DNA of 16,751 nucleotides, taken from positions 1 through 16,751 of the forward strand of contig JANXTJ010000288.1 in NCBI GenBank assembly GCA_025352485.1. Direction: 5' to 3'. The notes beneath the pieces are model-generated. The model saw only the letters and a list, made by a program, of their open reading frames with translations, searched no databases and was not told the origin of the DNA. Made by a program: the position numbers and the translations under genes. Positions within the stretch are counted from its first letter, which is position 1; each line of letters opens with the position of its first letter. Positions 1-7,861 of the stretch are shown one piece after another. The DNA is from Salinibacterium sp. (GTDB lineage Bacteria; Actinomycetota; Actinomycetes; Actinomycetales; Microbacteriaceae).

Positions 1-373
1 TGGGGCCGTAGACAGAGACAGACAGGCCCAAGCGAGACAAATAGACGGCCTGCCCCTCGTCGTTCGTGAGGTTCGCCGACATAGAGATGCTGACCGGCTT
101 ATCGGCATCCGCCTTCCAGTCGTTCATATTGAGCGTCGAGAAATAGGTAACGACGAGCCCGATATTTCCCGCCGTCAGCTGATGCTTCGTCGTACCGGCC
201 GCCAGCTCGTTGATGATCGTGGTGATCTGGCCGGACGATGTGGGTTTCGGGGTGGGGCTGGCGGAGGCGCCTTGCGCCCACGGCGCGGTGCCGCAGCCGG
301 TGAGGGTGACGGATGCCACCAGGAGCAGGGCTCCTGCCACGATTCGAGTGGCGATTCGGCGCGAGATTTTCAT
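1..373 (-). CDS. Lipoprotein of unknown function, 3' part cut by window edge
   Basis: The visible 124 residues begin with a lipoprotein signal peptide: basic start MKISRRIATR, a hydrophobic stretch rich in A/L/V, and the lipobox LTGC with Cys at residue 27. A Ser/Pro/Thr-rich spacer (about residues 35-47) follows, as is usual for exported, membrane-anchored proteins. The rest is soluble and I do not recognise the family; motifs such as ITTIINELAAG and NLTNDEGQAVYLS suggest an extracytoplasmic domain but give no function. The ATG at 373 is preceded by GGAGGG with 7 bases spacing, a good ribosome binding site. It starts 17 bases after the GT2 synthase stop, so it is very likely cotranscribed with it and may be an accessory protein of surface-polysaccharide assembly (inference from position only). 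The C-terminus lies outside the window. Confidence 0.8.
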   Translation of the reverse strand, partial: MKISRRIATRIVAGALLLVASVTLTGCGTAPWAQGASASPTPKPTSSGQITTIINELAAGTTKHQLTAGNIGLVVTYFSTLNMNDWKADADKPVSISMSANLTNDEGQAVYLSRLGLSVSVYGP

Positions 374-390
374 GACATTTCCCTCCGCGT

Positions 391-1827
391 TCAGACGCGA
401 TATCCGCGCTGGCGGCGGATCAGCGTGAAGAACATATTGATCGTCTGCAGACCGGTGATGGTTCCGAGGATCGGCCACCCGATCCACAAAATCGTCGACT
501 GCGTCACGACGGAGAGTTGGAACCAGGTCACCACCAGCAGGCTCATCACCACGATGGCGATGATGATCGGCGCCAAATAGGCGTTACCCGACCCGCGTTC
601 CGCCTTGGCCTGTTCGGCCCAATTATCGGTCTGTTTGCGCGACAGAAACTTGGTCCATGCACGAAAGAAGTGGCCGAGACGCACCCACATATAGACCTCG
701 GCGGGCACGAGAGTCATGGCAAAGACGAAGTCCTTTGCATCCCTGTTCTTCATCGACAGCGCGATGCGGAAGTTGAGCAGGATGGCGATCAGGGGAGGCA
801 GGAGCCAGATCGGGCTGAAGACGAATGCGCCGATCGACAGCGATGCGACCAAGAGCAACACAAACATCACCCGGGTCACCCCGTTGATTAGCATCGACAG
901 GTTCTCAAACCAGCGCAGTCGCAGATTCGGATGAAACGGCTGGCCTTTCGTGTCGCCGCGCTGACCCGGCCACATCAGTTCGATCGCGCCGAAGTTCCAC
1001 TTGACCTGCTGGGCGTCGAGTCCCCGCAGACTCGTCATGCCGCCCACGTCAGCACGGGCCTGTGCGCTGATCTTGGTGAGGTAGCCGGCGCTCTTAATTT
1101 GCAGCGAAAGCAGCGAATCTTCGACCTCGCTGTCCTTCACCCACGGTGTCGACTGGTGGTTCTCCACCATGACCTGACGGAGGGCTTTGATGTAGAAGAT
1201 CGAAAACTGGCCACCGAGTACGGCCATGTTGCGCCCGCGAAGCATATTTTGCATATTAAAGGCGGCAAACTGTGCCCGTTGGCCGGCGATGAGAAATGGC
1301 GCTATGAGCCCGGTGAATGGGGTGTCGTCAATGCTGTAGATCGCCGAGATGCCGCCGATGCGGGTATCCGAACTGATCTCAGCCTCGAGTGCGGCCACCG
1401 CGTTCGGCGCCGCCGTGGTGTCGCCGTCGACACCGAGCAGGTAGTCGCACCCCTCGACGAGGGTGAAACCGTAGTTCAGCGCCCCGACCTTCTTGTCCGG
1501 GTTTTTGCCGATGTCATGAACGTAAATTTCCGTGAACTGTTCCGCCCCATTGACAACAACCGTGTGCGGCCCGGCGTACCGGCTCGCGATGGCGACCGTG
1601 TCATCCGTGGAGTTATTGACGATGACGTGGATGACGTCGGGATGCCGAGTCTGCGCGAGCAGGGACTGCAACACCTCGGCGATCGATTCCGCCTCGTTGT
1701 AGGCCGGGATCACGCAGCCGATGGCGGGGCGGTAGCGTGCCTCAAGGCCGACCGACTCCAAGAAATCGTTGGCGTCGATCGTCTCGATGGTCTCACTAGA
1801 CACGTAGCGATCGTTCTTTTCGGTCAT
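391..1827 (-). CDS. Membrane GT2 family glycosyltransferase (processive polysaccharide synthase type)
   Basis: This 478-aa protein has a GT2 (GT-A) domain at about residues 33-285. The nucleotide-binding start is IGCVIPAYNEAESIAEV (37-53), the metal-binding DGD is at 134-136, the acceptor/base region is SEVEDS (233-238), and QQVKW (273-277) stands where cellulose and hyaluronan synthases carry Q(Q/R)xRW. Hydrophobic helices follow at about 318-357, 366-380 and 417-470, so it is an inner-membrane enzyme that probably polymerises and exports a glycan. There is no N-terminal membrane segment. The sugar donor cannot be read from sequence; cellulose-like beta-glucan or poly-N-acetylglucosamine are options. 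The GH6 gene just upstream favours a beta-1,4-glucan. The start at ATG 1827 has no obvious Shine-Dalgarno sequence. It lies 49 bases after the response-regulator gene and 17 before the lipoprotein gene. The reading frame is intact, unlike its two upstream neighbours. Confidence 0.85.
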   Translation of the reverse strand: MTEKNDRYVSSETIETIDANDFLESVGLEARYRPAIGCVIPAYNEAESIAEVLQSLLAQTRHPDVIHVIVNNSTDDTVAIASRYAGPHTVVVNGAEQFTEIYVHDIGKNPDKKVGALNYGFTLVEGCDYLLGVDGDTTAAPNAVAALEAEISSDTRIGGISAIYSIDDTPFTGLIAPFLIAGQRAQFAAFNMQNMLRGRNMAVLGGQFSIFYIKALRQVMVENHQSTPWVKDSEVEDSLLSLQIKSAGYLTKISAQARADVGGMTSLRGLDAQQVKWNFGAIELMWPGQRGDTKGQPFHPNLRLRWFENLSMLINGVTRVMFVLLLVASLSIGAFVFSPIWLLPPLIAILLNFRIALSMKNRDAKDFVFAMTLVPAEVYMWVRLGHFFRAWTKFLSRKQTDNWAEQAKAERGSGNAYLAPIIIAIVVMSLLVVTWFQLSVVTQSTILWIGWPILGTITGLQTINMFFTLIRRQRGYRV

Positions 1828-1831
1828 AGTG

Positions 1832-1837
1832 ACAATA
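1832..1837 (-). promoter_or_regulatory. Possible -10 element before the GT2 gene
   Basis: The minus strand reads TATTGT, 4 bases before the GT2 start codon. It fits the TANNNT actinobacterial -10 pattern and would give a GT2 transcript independent of the damaged regulator upstream. The spacing is shorter than at the other starts here, so this is tentative. Confidence 0.3.
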
Positions 1838-1876
1838 GAACGGAACGATCAACGCGGCGCCATTAACTCGACGCGA

Positions 1877-2833
1877 TCAGGTGGGATCGGATGCCGTGAG
1901 CCGGTAGCCGATGCCGCGCACGGTTTCGATCCAGCGTGGCGCGTTCGGATTCTCGGAGAGCTTCTTGCGCAGGTTGGCCAGGTGCACTTCGATCGCGCGC
2001 TTATCGGCGTCGCTAACGAAATGGGAGGTGACGTAGCTTTCGCCGCGGAGCAGCAAGACGAGGTCGGCCTTGGTGCGCACCTGGCGGGTGGTCTCCATCA
2101 GGCCGGCCAGCAGATCGAACTCGCTGCGGGTCAAATCGATCTCCACGCCGTCCTGCTGCACGATTCTGGTCTGCGTGTTCACCCAGAGGCCATTGTGCTC
2201 GAGCCAGCCATGGTCGGGTTCGCGCGAGGCCAGCTGGGCCAACGGGGGCGCCATGCGGGCGGTTTGGGCCGCTGCCAAGTATTCGCGCTTCAGGGCCAGC
2301 GGGATGGTGACCTCCACCGATTCCCATTCCTCGGGCTGCTCCACCAGTCGCGGGAGCTGGGGCTGGGCTGGGGCAATCGCGCTGGGTGCGAAGGGTGAGA
2401 CGACGACGGCCGCAGCTGGGGGATCCGCTACCGCCAGACGGGGACGACGGAGCATCGCCTCAATTCGGGCGCGCAGTTCCCGAGGTCGGAACGGTTTGGT
2501 CACGTAGTCATCCGCGCCGGATTCCAGCCCGCGCAGGGTGTCGATCTCTTCGCCGAGAGCGGTGAGCATGACGATGTAGGTTGCGCTGAACTCCCGGATG
2601 CGGCGCAACGTCTCGAACCCGTCCATGCCGGGCATGTTGACGTCGAGGGTGGTCACGGTGGGGCTGTCCCGGCGCACCGCCTCGATGCCGTCTAGCCCGT
2701 TGCTCGCGGCAATCACCTGAAATCCGCCCTAAGTGAGGACGGTTTCGAGCAGATGACGAATGTCTTCGTCATCCTCGATGACGACGGCAACCCGACCGGG
2801 CCCGTTGCCGAGATTGCTTGCTGCGACGCTCAT
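1877..2833 (-). pseudogene. OmpR/PhoB-type response regulator interrupted by in-frame TAG at codon 35
   Basis: Read through one stop, this is a complete 318-residue two-component response regulator. The receiver has the acidic pocket EDDED (20-24), phospho-acceptor Asp64 in LDVNMPGMDG, and Lys113 in YVTKPF. An unusually long Pro/Ala-rich linker (about 131-215) leads to a winged-helix DNA-binding domain (about 222-314) with the typical end WIETVRGIGYRL. The ATG at 2833 is preceded by GGGAG at 7 bases. Codon 35 (2729-2731) is TAG between TVLT and GGFQV, a place where such receivers often have Gln, so a CAG-to-TAG change is the simplest explanation. A GTG 12 bases after the stop (2716) could restart translation and give a 279-aa product lacking beta1/alpha1 and the acidic pocket, so it would not be phosphorylated normally. 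No sensor kinase is in the window. It sits 31 bases after the GH6 gene. Confidence 0.8.
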
Positions 2834-2840
2834 TCTTGTA

Positions 2841-2845
2841 CTCCC
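2841..2845 (-). promoter_or_regulatory. Ribosome binding site that fixes the response-regulator start
   Basis: The minus strand reads GGGAG 7 bases before ATG 2833. This supports 2833, upstream of the internal TAG, as the original start rather than the GTG at 2716. Confidence 0.6.
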
Positions 2846-2864
2846 GTAAAGAATTCAGATTCGA

Positions 2865-3860
2865 TCACGATCCACCACCGACAAGCTGAAACGCACGTTC
2901 CGGCCACCAATGCCCCGCAGCAGGGCCACCGTTACAGTTGCCGTCACTTTCGCCCGGATTCTTCACCCAGAGGTTAGCGTCTTGGTGCGTCTGAGCGACA
3001 ACCCCAGAAGGGGTGTCTCCGATGCGCCTACCCGCGGGATTGCACCATTCGCCGTTCGAGCCGTTGCCGTTGCGGCCGGAGTCGATGACGAAGTGGGCCC
3101 CGCCGAGAAGCCCGCTCAATTGCTCGCCGTAGGCCTACTCGTTCTTCGTGGCATTGTAGTTAGAAACGTTCGTGGCGAAACCTCGAACCTGCCTGACGCC
3201 CGCCTTCTCCAGGAGCATCGCCATGGTCGACGCGGGGAGCCAGTTGGAGTGTCCGCCATCGAGGTAGATCACCGTGTTCGGTGCCGACAGTGCCGCGGCG
3301 GCCGCCTTGACGAATGCCGTTGCGGCATCGACCGTGTTGCACGATGGCGCGAGGGCCAACGCGTCGGGCTCGACGATGAGAACGGTGGGTCTTGCCGCGA
3401 TGCCCCGTGCGATTGCGGCGACCCAGTTCGGATAGTCGCGCGCGGCGGCCCCACCCGCCGAGAAGTTGCCGCAGTCGCGGCTCGGGATGCCGTAGATCAC
3501 GAATGTCGGTAGCTTCGCCTTGTGCACCGCATCATCTTCGATCCCGGAGACGAACGATTCCACCTGACCCACCGGGTGTTCCTCTGGCAGTAGCCACACG
3601 GCCGTCGGGGTTTGGGCGAGGGTGTCGAACGCGTCCCCCGCGGCCGTCCCCTTCGCGTCGCGAGCGGCGAGGGCCGCCGCTGACGTCGGGTAGACGTATA
3701 GGTCTTTGCCGGCGAGAGGATTGCTAGAACCTGCGGGGAAGAAAGGGCACCCCGTCACAGCGAGCACGAGGGCGACCACTGCGGCGAGGCCAACGAGCGC
3801 CGCGATCACGAAAAGGGCACCACCACGATGCTTATTCTTCGCCAAGTTCCGATTGGCCAC
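2865..3860 (-). pseudogene. GH6 family endoglucanase/cellobiohydrolase-like protein interrupted by in-frame TAG at codon 242
   Basis: The 331-residue frame is clearly glycoside hydrolase family 6 (beta-1,4-glucan cleaving). It has AVWLLP (88-92), IPSRDCGNFSAGGA (125-138, with the proton-donor Asp129), VEPDAL (163-168), YLDGGHSNWL (199-208) and GFATNVSNYNATKNE (227-241). TAG then stands at 3135-3137, and the family sequence resumes in the same frame: AYGEQLSGLLGGAHFVIDSGRNGNG, then WCNPAGR, then LWVKNPGESDG with Lys300/Asp306 (equivalents of the conserved Lys/Asp near the active site), and WWPE near the end. A product ending at the TAG would lack this last part of the barrel and should be inactive. 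The N-terminus has a basic stretch, a hydrophobic helix (15-37) and VTGC (Cys38), so membrane or lipid anchoring outside the cell is likely. I chose GTG 3860 because GGAGC precedes it and the signal sequence starts there; the frame is open up to 3998. The residue replaced by TAG is uncertain. Confidence 0.82.
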
Positions 3861-3876
3861 GCCGAAGCTCCATTCC

Positions 3877-3912
3877 ACCGCCGCGGATTTCTGCGGTGGT
3901 GAGCCGAATCTA
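3877..3912 (-). promoter_or_regulatory. Possible promoter and leader hairpin of the GH6 gene
   Basis: On the minus strand, TAGATT (3907-3912) fits a -10 element. The predicted transcript would begin near 3900 with an inverted repeat: CACCACCGC pairs with GCGGCGGTG with one A/C mismatch and an 8-base loop (3877-3900). The ribosome site GGAGC and GTG 3860 follow. The hairpin could stabilise the 5' end or modulate translation. No known riboswitch is recognised. Confidence 0.3.
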
Positions 3913-4016
3913 TCCGAGAGGATGAGAAAGGCCGCGAGCCTTGCCCGTTCCAGATGCACCGGATATAGTCGGCCCGCTTGGCCCAGTCGCTCGACCAAAC
4001 GGGTCCGCTGGGCTGG

Positions 4017-4658
4017 TTACTCGGTGATGTCCCGCTCCGCGCGGGCTGCTGCACGGCGGTCAGACGCGCGAACGGCCAACCACGCGGCGGAGATGATTCC
4101 GGCACCGAGCGCCGCCTTGATCACACCGCCGACGACGAAGGGGTAAAAACCGGCCTGAAGCACGGAGTTGAGGTCGTTCGGGTAGCCGAGTTTGCCGAGG
4201 GCGACGGCGAGCCATGGCAGGCCGATCACGAAGGTCACCACGGTTCCGGCGAGGGAGGCGAGGAAAGCGCGGAGCAGTTTGCGGTCCCATTCGAGCTGGG
4301 CAAGCCATCCGGTGAGCACGGCCGCGAAGACAAACCCGATGATGTAGCCACCGGTGGGGCCGGCGATGACCCCGAAACCTGAAGACGATCCGCTGAAGAC
4401 CGGGAGTCCGACGATGCCCAGCAGCGCGTAAAGGGCCATGGAAATGCCGCCGCGCAGGGCGCCAAGGCTGAGGCCGACGAGGAGCACCGCGAGGGTCTGT
4501 CCGGTGACCGGAACCGGCCAGAGCGGAACGGCGATCTGGGCGGCGACCGCGGTAAGCGCAGCTCCGGCAACAACGAGTACACCGTCGAGGGCGACGCTGC
4601 GAGTGAAGATGCGGTCGGCAAGCGTCGGACGGCCGAGGGCGAGGGTCAAGGTGCTCAA
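4017..4658 (-). CDS. bioY: BioY, substrate-binding membrane component of biotin ECF transporter
   Basis: This 213-aa hydrophobic protein with about six membrane helices carries the BioY signature VPLWPVPVTGQTLAVLLVG near residues 45-63 and GPTGGYIIGF around 100. The glycine-rich repeats GALRGGISMALYALLGIVGLP and the C-terminal segment with GVIKAALGAGI are also typical. BioY is the S-component that captures biotin; it works with the BioMN ATPase/transmembrane module or a shared ECF module. No ATPase or T-component gene is adjacent here, so it either uses partners encoded elsewhere or works alone. I chose TTG 4658 because AGGAG lies 5 bases upstream and the protein then has normal family length; an upstream in-frame start at 4724 would add residues without support. 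The following GH6 gene is 156 bases away and probably has its own promoter. No clear BioQ-type or BirA-type operator was seen upstream. Confidence 0.9.
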   Translation of the reverse strand: MSTLTLALGRPTLADRIFTRSVALDGVLVVAGAALTAVAAQIAVPLWPVPVTGQTLAVLLVGLSLGALRGGISMALYALLGIVGLPVFSGSSSGFGVIAGPTGGYIIGFVFAAVLTGWLAQLEWDRKLLRAFLASLAGTVVTFVIGLPWLAVALGKLGYPNDLNSVLQAGFYPFVVGGVIKAALGAGIISAAWLAVRASDRRAAARAERDITE

Positions 4659-4726
4659 GGGGACTCCTGGGGGTGTCGAGTAAGGCTGATCGCGAATGGT
4701 GAGCCGGATCGTTCGGCCGCACAAAG

Positions 4727-4732
4727 TAGACT
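4727..4732 (+). promoter_or_regulatory. Possible -10 element of the ABC-F gene
   Basis: TAGACT matches the TANNNT pattern. Transcription would start near 4739, giving either a short leader to ATG 4750 or a leader of about 52 bases to GTG 4792. It lies in the 133-base region shared with the divergent bioY gene. Confidence 0.4.
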
Positions 4733-4791
4733 AGCTGGCTGGCGCACCGATGAGCCGCGCCCTTCCCCTCCAAAAGAACTGGACATTTGCT

Positions 4792-6380
<1,589 letters not shown>

Positions 6381-6390
<10 letters not shown>

Positions 6391-6427
6391 CGGAAGCGAG
6401 CCAGCGCGAACGGGCTTAGCGGAAGCG
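6381..6427 (+). terminator. Hairpin and 15-bp direct repeat at the ABC-F gene end
   Basis: GCTGGCT (6381-6387) and AGCCAGC (6399-6405) form a perfect 7-bp stem around the TAG stop; the loop itself can form GC-GGAA-GC. No T run follows, so this is a weak or U-less terminator candidate. The 15-mer GGCTTAGCGGAAGCG occurs at 6384-6398 and again at 6413-6427 (29-bp period), ending just before the convergent SURF1 stop codon. Confidence 0.45.
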
Positions 6428-6430
6428 GGC

Positions 6431-7273
6431 CTAACCCAAACGGTCGAGCAGCCGGTCTTCGATTTCGGCGTCTGACTTCGGCTTGAGGTCGCGCTTGCGT
6501 CGCCGCTCGGCGGCACGCGTGCGCTCCCGCGGCTCGTCCGAGTTACGGATTCGGTATTCCTGGCGAAACGCCCAGCCCAGCCCGATGAAACCCATCAGGG
6601 CGAAGACGACCCACTGAAACGCGTAGGAGAGGTGCGGTCCCTCATCGGGAATCGGCTTTGCTACCGCCGTCGGGCGGATTGCCGGAGCGGGATCTTCCGT
6701 CGCCAGCACGCCGTAGGCTGCCGTAAATGTCGGCTCGCCGACCCGCTCGGCAATATCCGGCAGGTGGATGGTGGCGATCTGCCCGGCGGGAGCTGAGCGC
6801 CCCAGCACCGTCGGTTCGCCCGCCTTCAACCGCACCACGACGGTCAACTCACCGGTGGGGGCCGCCGGAACAATGTCCGGGGTGTCCTGCTTGCTCCCAA
6901 CCGGAAGCCAGCCCCTGTCCACGACGAACACGCTGCCATCGGCGAGTTCGAACGGCACCAGCACTTCAAACCCGGCATTGCCGTTCAGCGGTCGGCCGCG
7001 CACCAGCAACTGGTCGTCGACCAGATAACGGCCGAACATCGTGACGGGCATCCACTTGTCGGCTTCGGCGAAGCTCGTCAGGGTCGGCAGCACCTCCGTG
7101 AGCGGTCGAGCGTGGCTTTCCCAGTTGACGTCCACGCGGGCGATTTCGGTGAGAGCCTCTTGGCGCCGGGAGAGCTGCCAGTTGGCCAGGCCGACACAGG
7201 CAATGGCAAACACGACAGCGGCCGCCAGATAACCCAGCCAACGACGCTCCAGCGTGAAACGCCACCCGGTCAT
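6431..7273 (-). CDS. SURF1 family cytochrome c oxidase assembly protein
   Basis: This 280-aa protein has the SURF1 layout: a first membrane helix (about 13-30) followed by LANWQLSRRQEA (the WQ..RR motif), a large extracytoplasmic domain with VVDRGWLP, then HLSYAFQWVVFALMGFIGLGWAF (about 214-236), the second helix with the family's H-L-x-Y-A-x-Q-W motif. A highly charged cytoplasmic tail of about 40 residues follows. SURF1 proteins help insert heme a and assemble aa3-type cytochrome oxidase in the membrane. ATG 7273 overlaps the stop of the 76-aa gene (ATGA), so it is translationally coupled as the last gene of a three-gene operon with DUF3099. It stops with TAG. Bacterial SURF1 is usually somewhat shorter; the extra length is the charged tail. 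Confidence 0.92.
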   Translation of the reverse strand: MTGWRFTLERRWLGYLAAAVVFAIACVGLANWQLSRRQEALTEIARVDVNWESHARPLTEVLPTLTSFAEADKWMPVTMFGRYLVDDQLLVRGRPLNGNAGFEVLVPFELADGSVFVVDRGWLPVGSKQDTPDIVPAAPTGELTVVVRLKAGEPTVLGRSAPAGQIATIHLPDIAERVGEPTFTAAYGVLATEDPAPAIRPTAVAKPIPDEGPHLSYAFQWVVFALMGFIGLGWAFRQEYRIRNSDEPRERTRAAERRRKRDLKPKSDAEIEDRLLDRLG

Positions 7274-7500
7274 ATTCCCAATCGCTGCACCGATGTGCCG
7301 AGATCCGTCACGACCACGGGAAAGTCACGCGTCGAAAGGTAGTCCCGCAGATAGTCCACATGATCATCGCAGGCCAGCCAGATCTTCACCCGGTCTTCGG
7401 CATGGATACGCGGGTTACGCCAGTTTACCTTCCACCCCGCCGGCAGGCTGCAGCCCGCCCGCGAACAGCGTTCGGTGGCGGGTTCGGGCGCACCGATCAT
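7270..7500 (-). CDS. Small conserved actinobacterial Cys/His protein, function unknown
   Basis: The protein has 76 residues and no signal or membrane segment. It carries ERCSRAGC (Cys12, Cys17) and WLACDDHVDYLRDYL (Cys44, His47). The C-x4-C plus C-x2-H arrangement looks able to bind a metal such as zinc, although no known domain is assigned. The segment WKVNWRNPRIH between the pairs is polar/aromatic. I recall similar small proteins beside DUF3099 and SURF1 genes in related actinobacteria, generally annotated as hypothetical. Its ATG overlaps the DUF3099 stop and its TGA overlaps the SURF1 ATG, each by 4 bases, so the three products are probably made in fixed proportion. A link with cytochrome oxidase biogenesis is an inference from context only. 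Confidence 0.82.
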   Translation of the reverse strand: MIGAPEPATERCSRAGCSLPAGWKVNWRNPRIHAEDRVKIWLACDDHVDYLRDYLSTRDFPVVVTDLGTSVQRLGI

Positions 7501-7778
7501 TCGCCAGCCGGGTCGATACCGCGCCGCACGGGCACCACCGCGCCGGGGCGCAAGACGTTCTCACTGCCGGTCGACCCGATGTTGGCGAAGACCACGGCGA
7601 CATAGGGCAGCACGACCGCGCCGACGATGGGCAGCAGTAACCACCAGCCATGCAGGAAGAAACAGAGCATGATGCAGCCCACGCGCACCGCCATCGCGAT
7701 GAAGTACTTCGTCATGCGGCGGCGGCGTTCCGCATCAGGAGACTCGGCAAGGGCGGTGATCGACTGCGGCTGCTTCAT
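7497..7778 (-). CDS. DUF3099 family small membrane protein
   Basis: The protein has 93 residues from ATG 7778, beginning MKQPQSITALAESPDAERRRRM, the N-terminal pattern I associate with DUF3099 proteins of actinobacteria. Two membrane helices follow (about 23-41 and 44-62, the latter with GWWLLLPIVGAVVLPYVAVVFAN), then a short polar tail. The function is unknown. It heads the operon with the 76-aa protein and SURF1, overlapping the next start by 4 bases (ATGA). An in-frame ATG at 7802 would add eight residues (MPQNPCEP); I prefer 7778 because of the family-like N-terminus, but neither has a strong ribosome site. A TAGGCT element on the minus strand (7824-7829) is a likely promoter. Confidence 0.82.
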   Translation of the reverse strand: MKQPQSITALAESPDAERRRRMTKYFIAMAVRVGCIMLCFFLHGWWLLLPIVGAVVLPYVAVVFANIGSTGSENVLRPGAVVPVRRGIDPAGE

Positions 7779-7823
7779 GGGCTCACACGGATTCTGGGGC
7801 ATCGGGATGACGCGGCACTCTCC

Positions 7824-7854
7824 AGCCTACGTCGCGATTGCCTGACACTAGGCT
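7824..7854. promoter_or_regulatory. Divergent -10 elements between DUF3099 and fabG genes
   Basis: TAGGCT occurs twice: on the minus strand at 7824-7829 (towards DUF3099) and on the plus strand at 7849-7854, exactly 7 bases before the fabG ATG (7862). The second spacing predicts a leaderless fabG transcript. Confidence 0.5.
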
Positions 7855-7861
7855 GGTGGCC

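Noticed and set aside
931..1866. Plus-strand open frame of 311 codons
   Set aside because: Antisense to the GT2 synthase, whose motifs are clear; the product is Arg/Asp/Val-rich with no family features.
1877..3860. General reassignment of TAG to an amino acid
   Set aside because: Five other genes in the window end at TAG with normal family lengths, so TAG is read as stop here; local suppression cannot be excluded.
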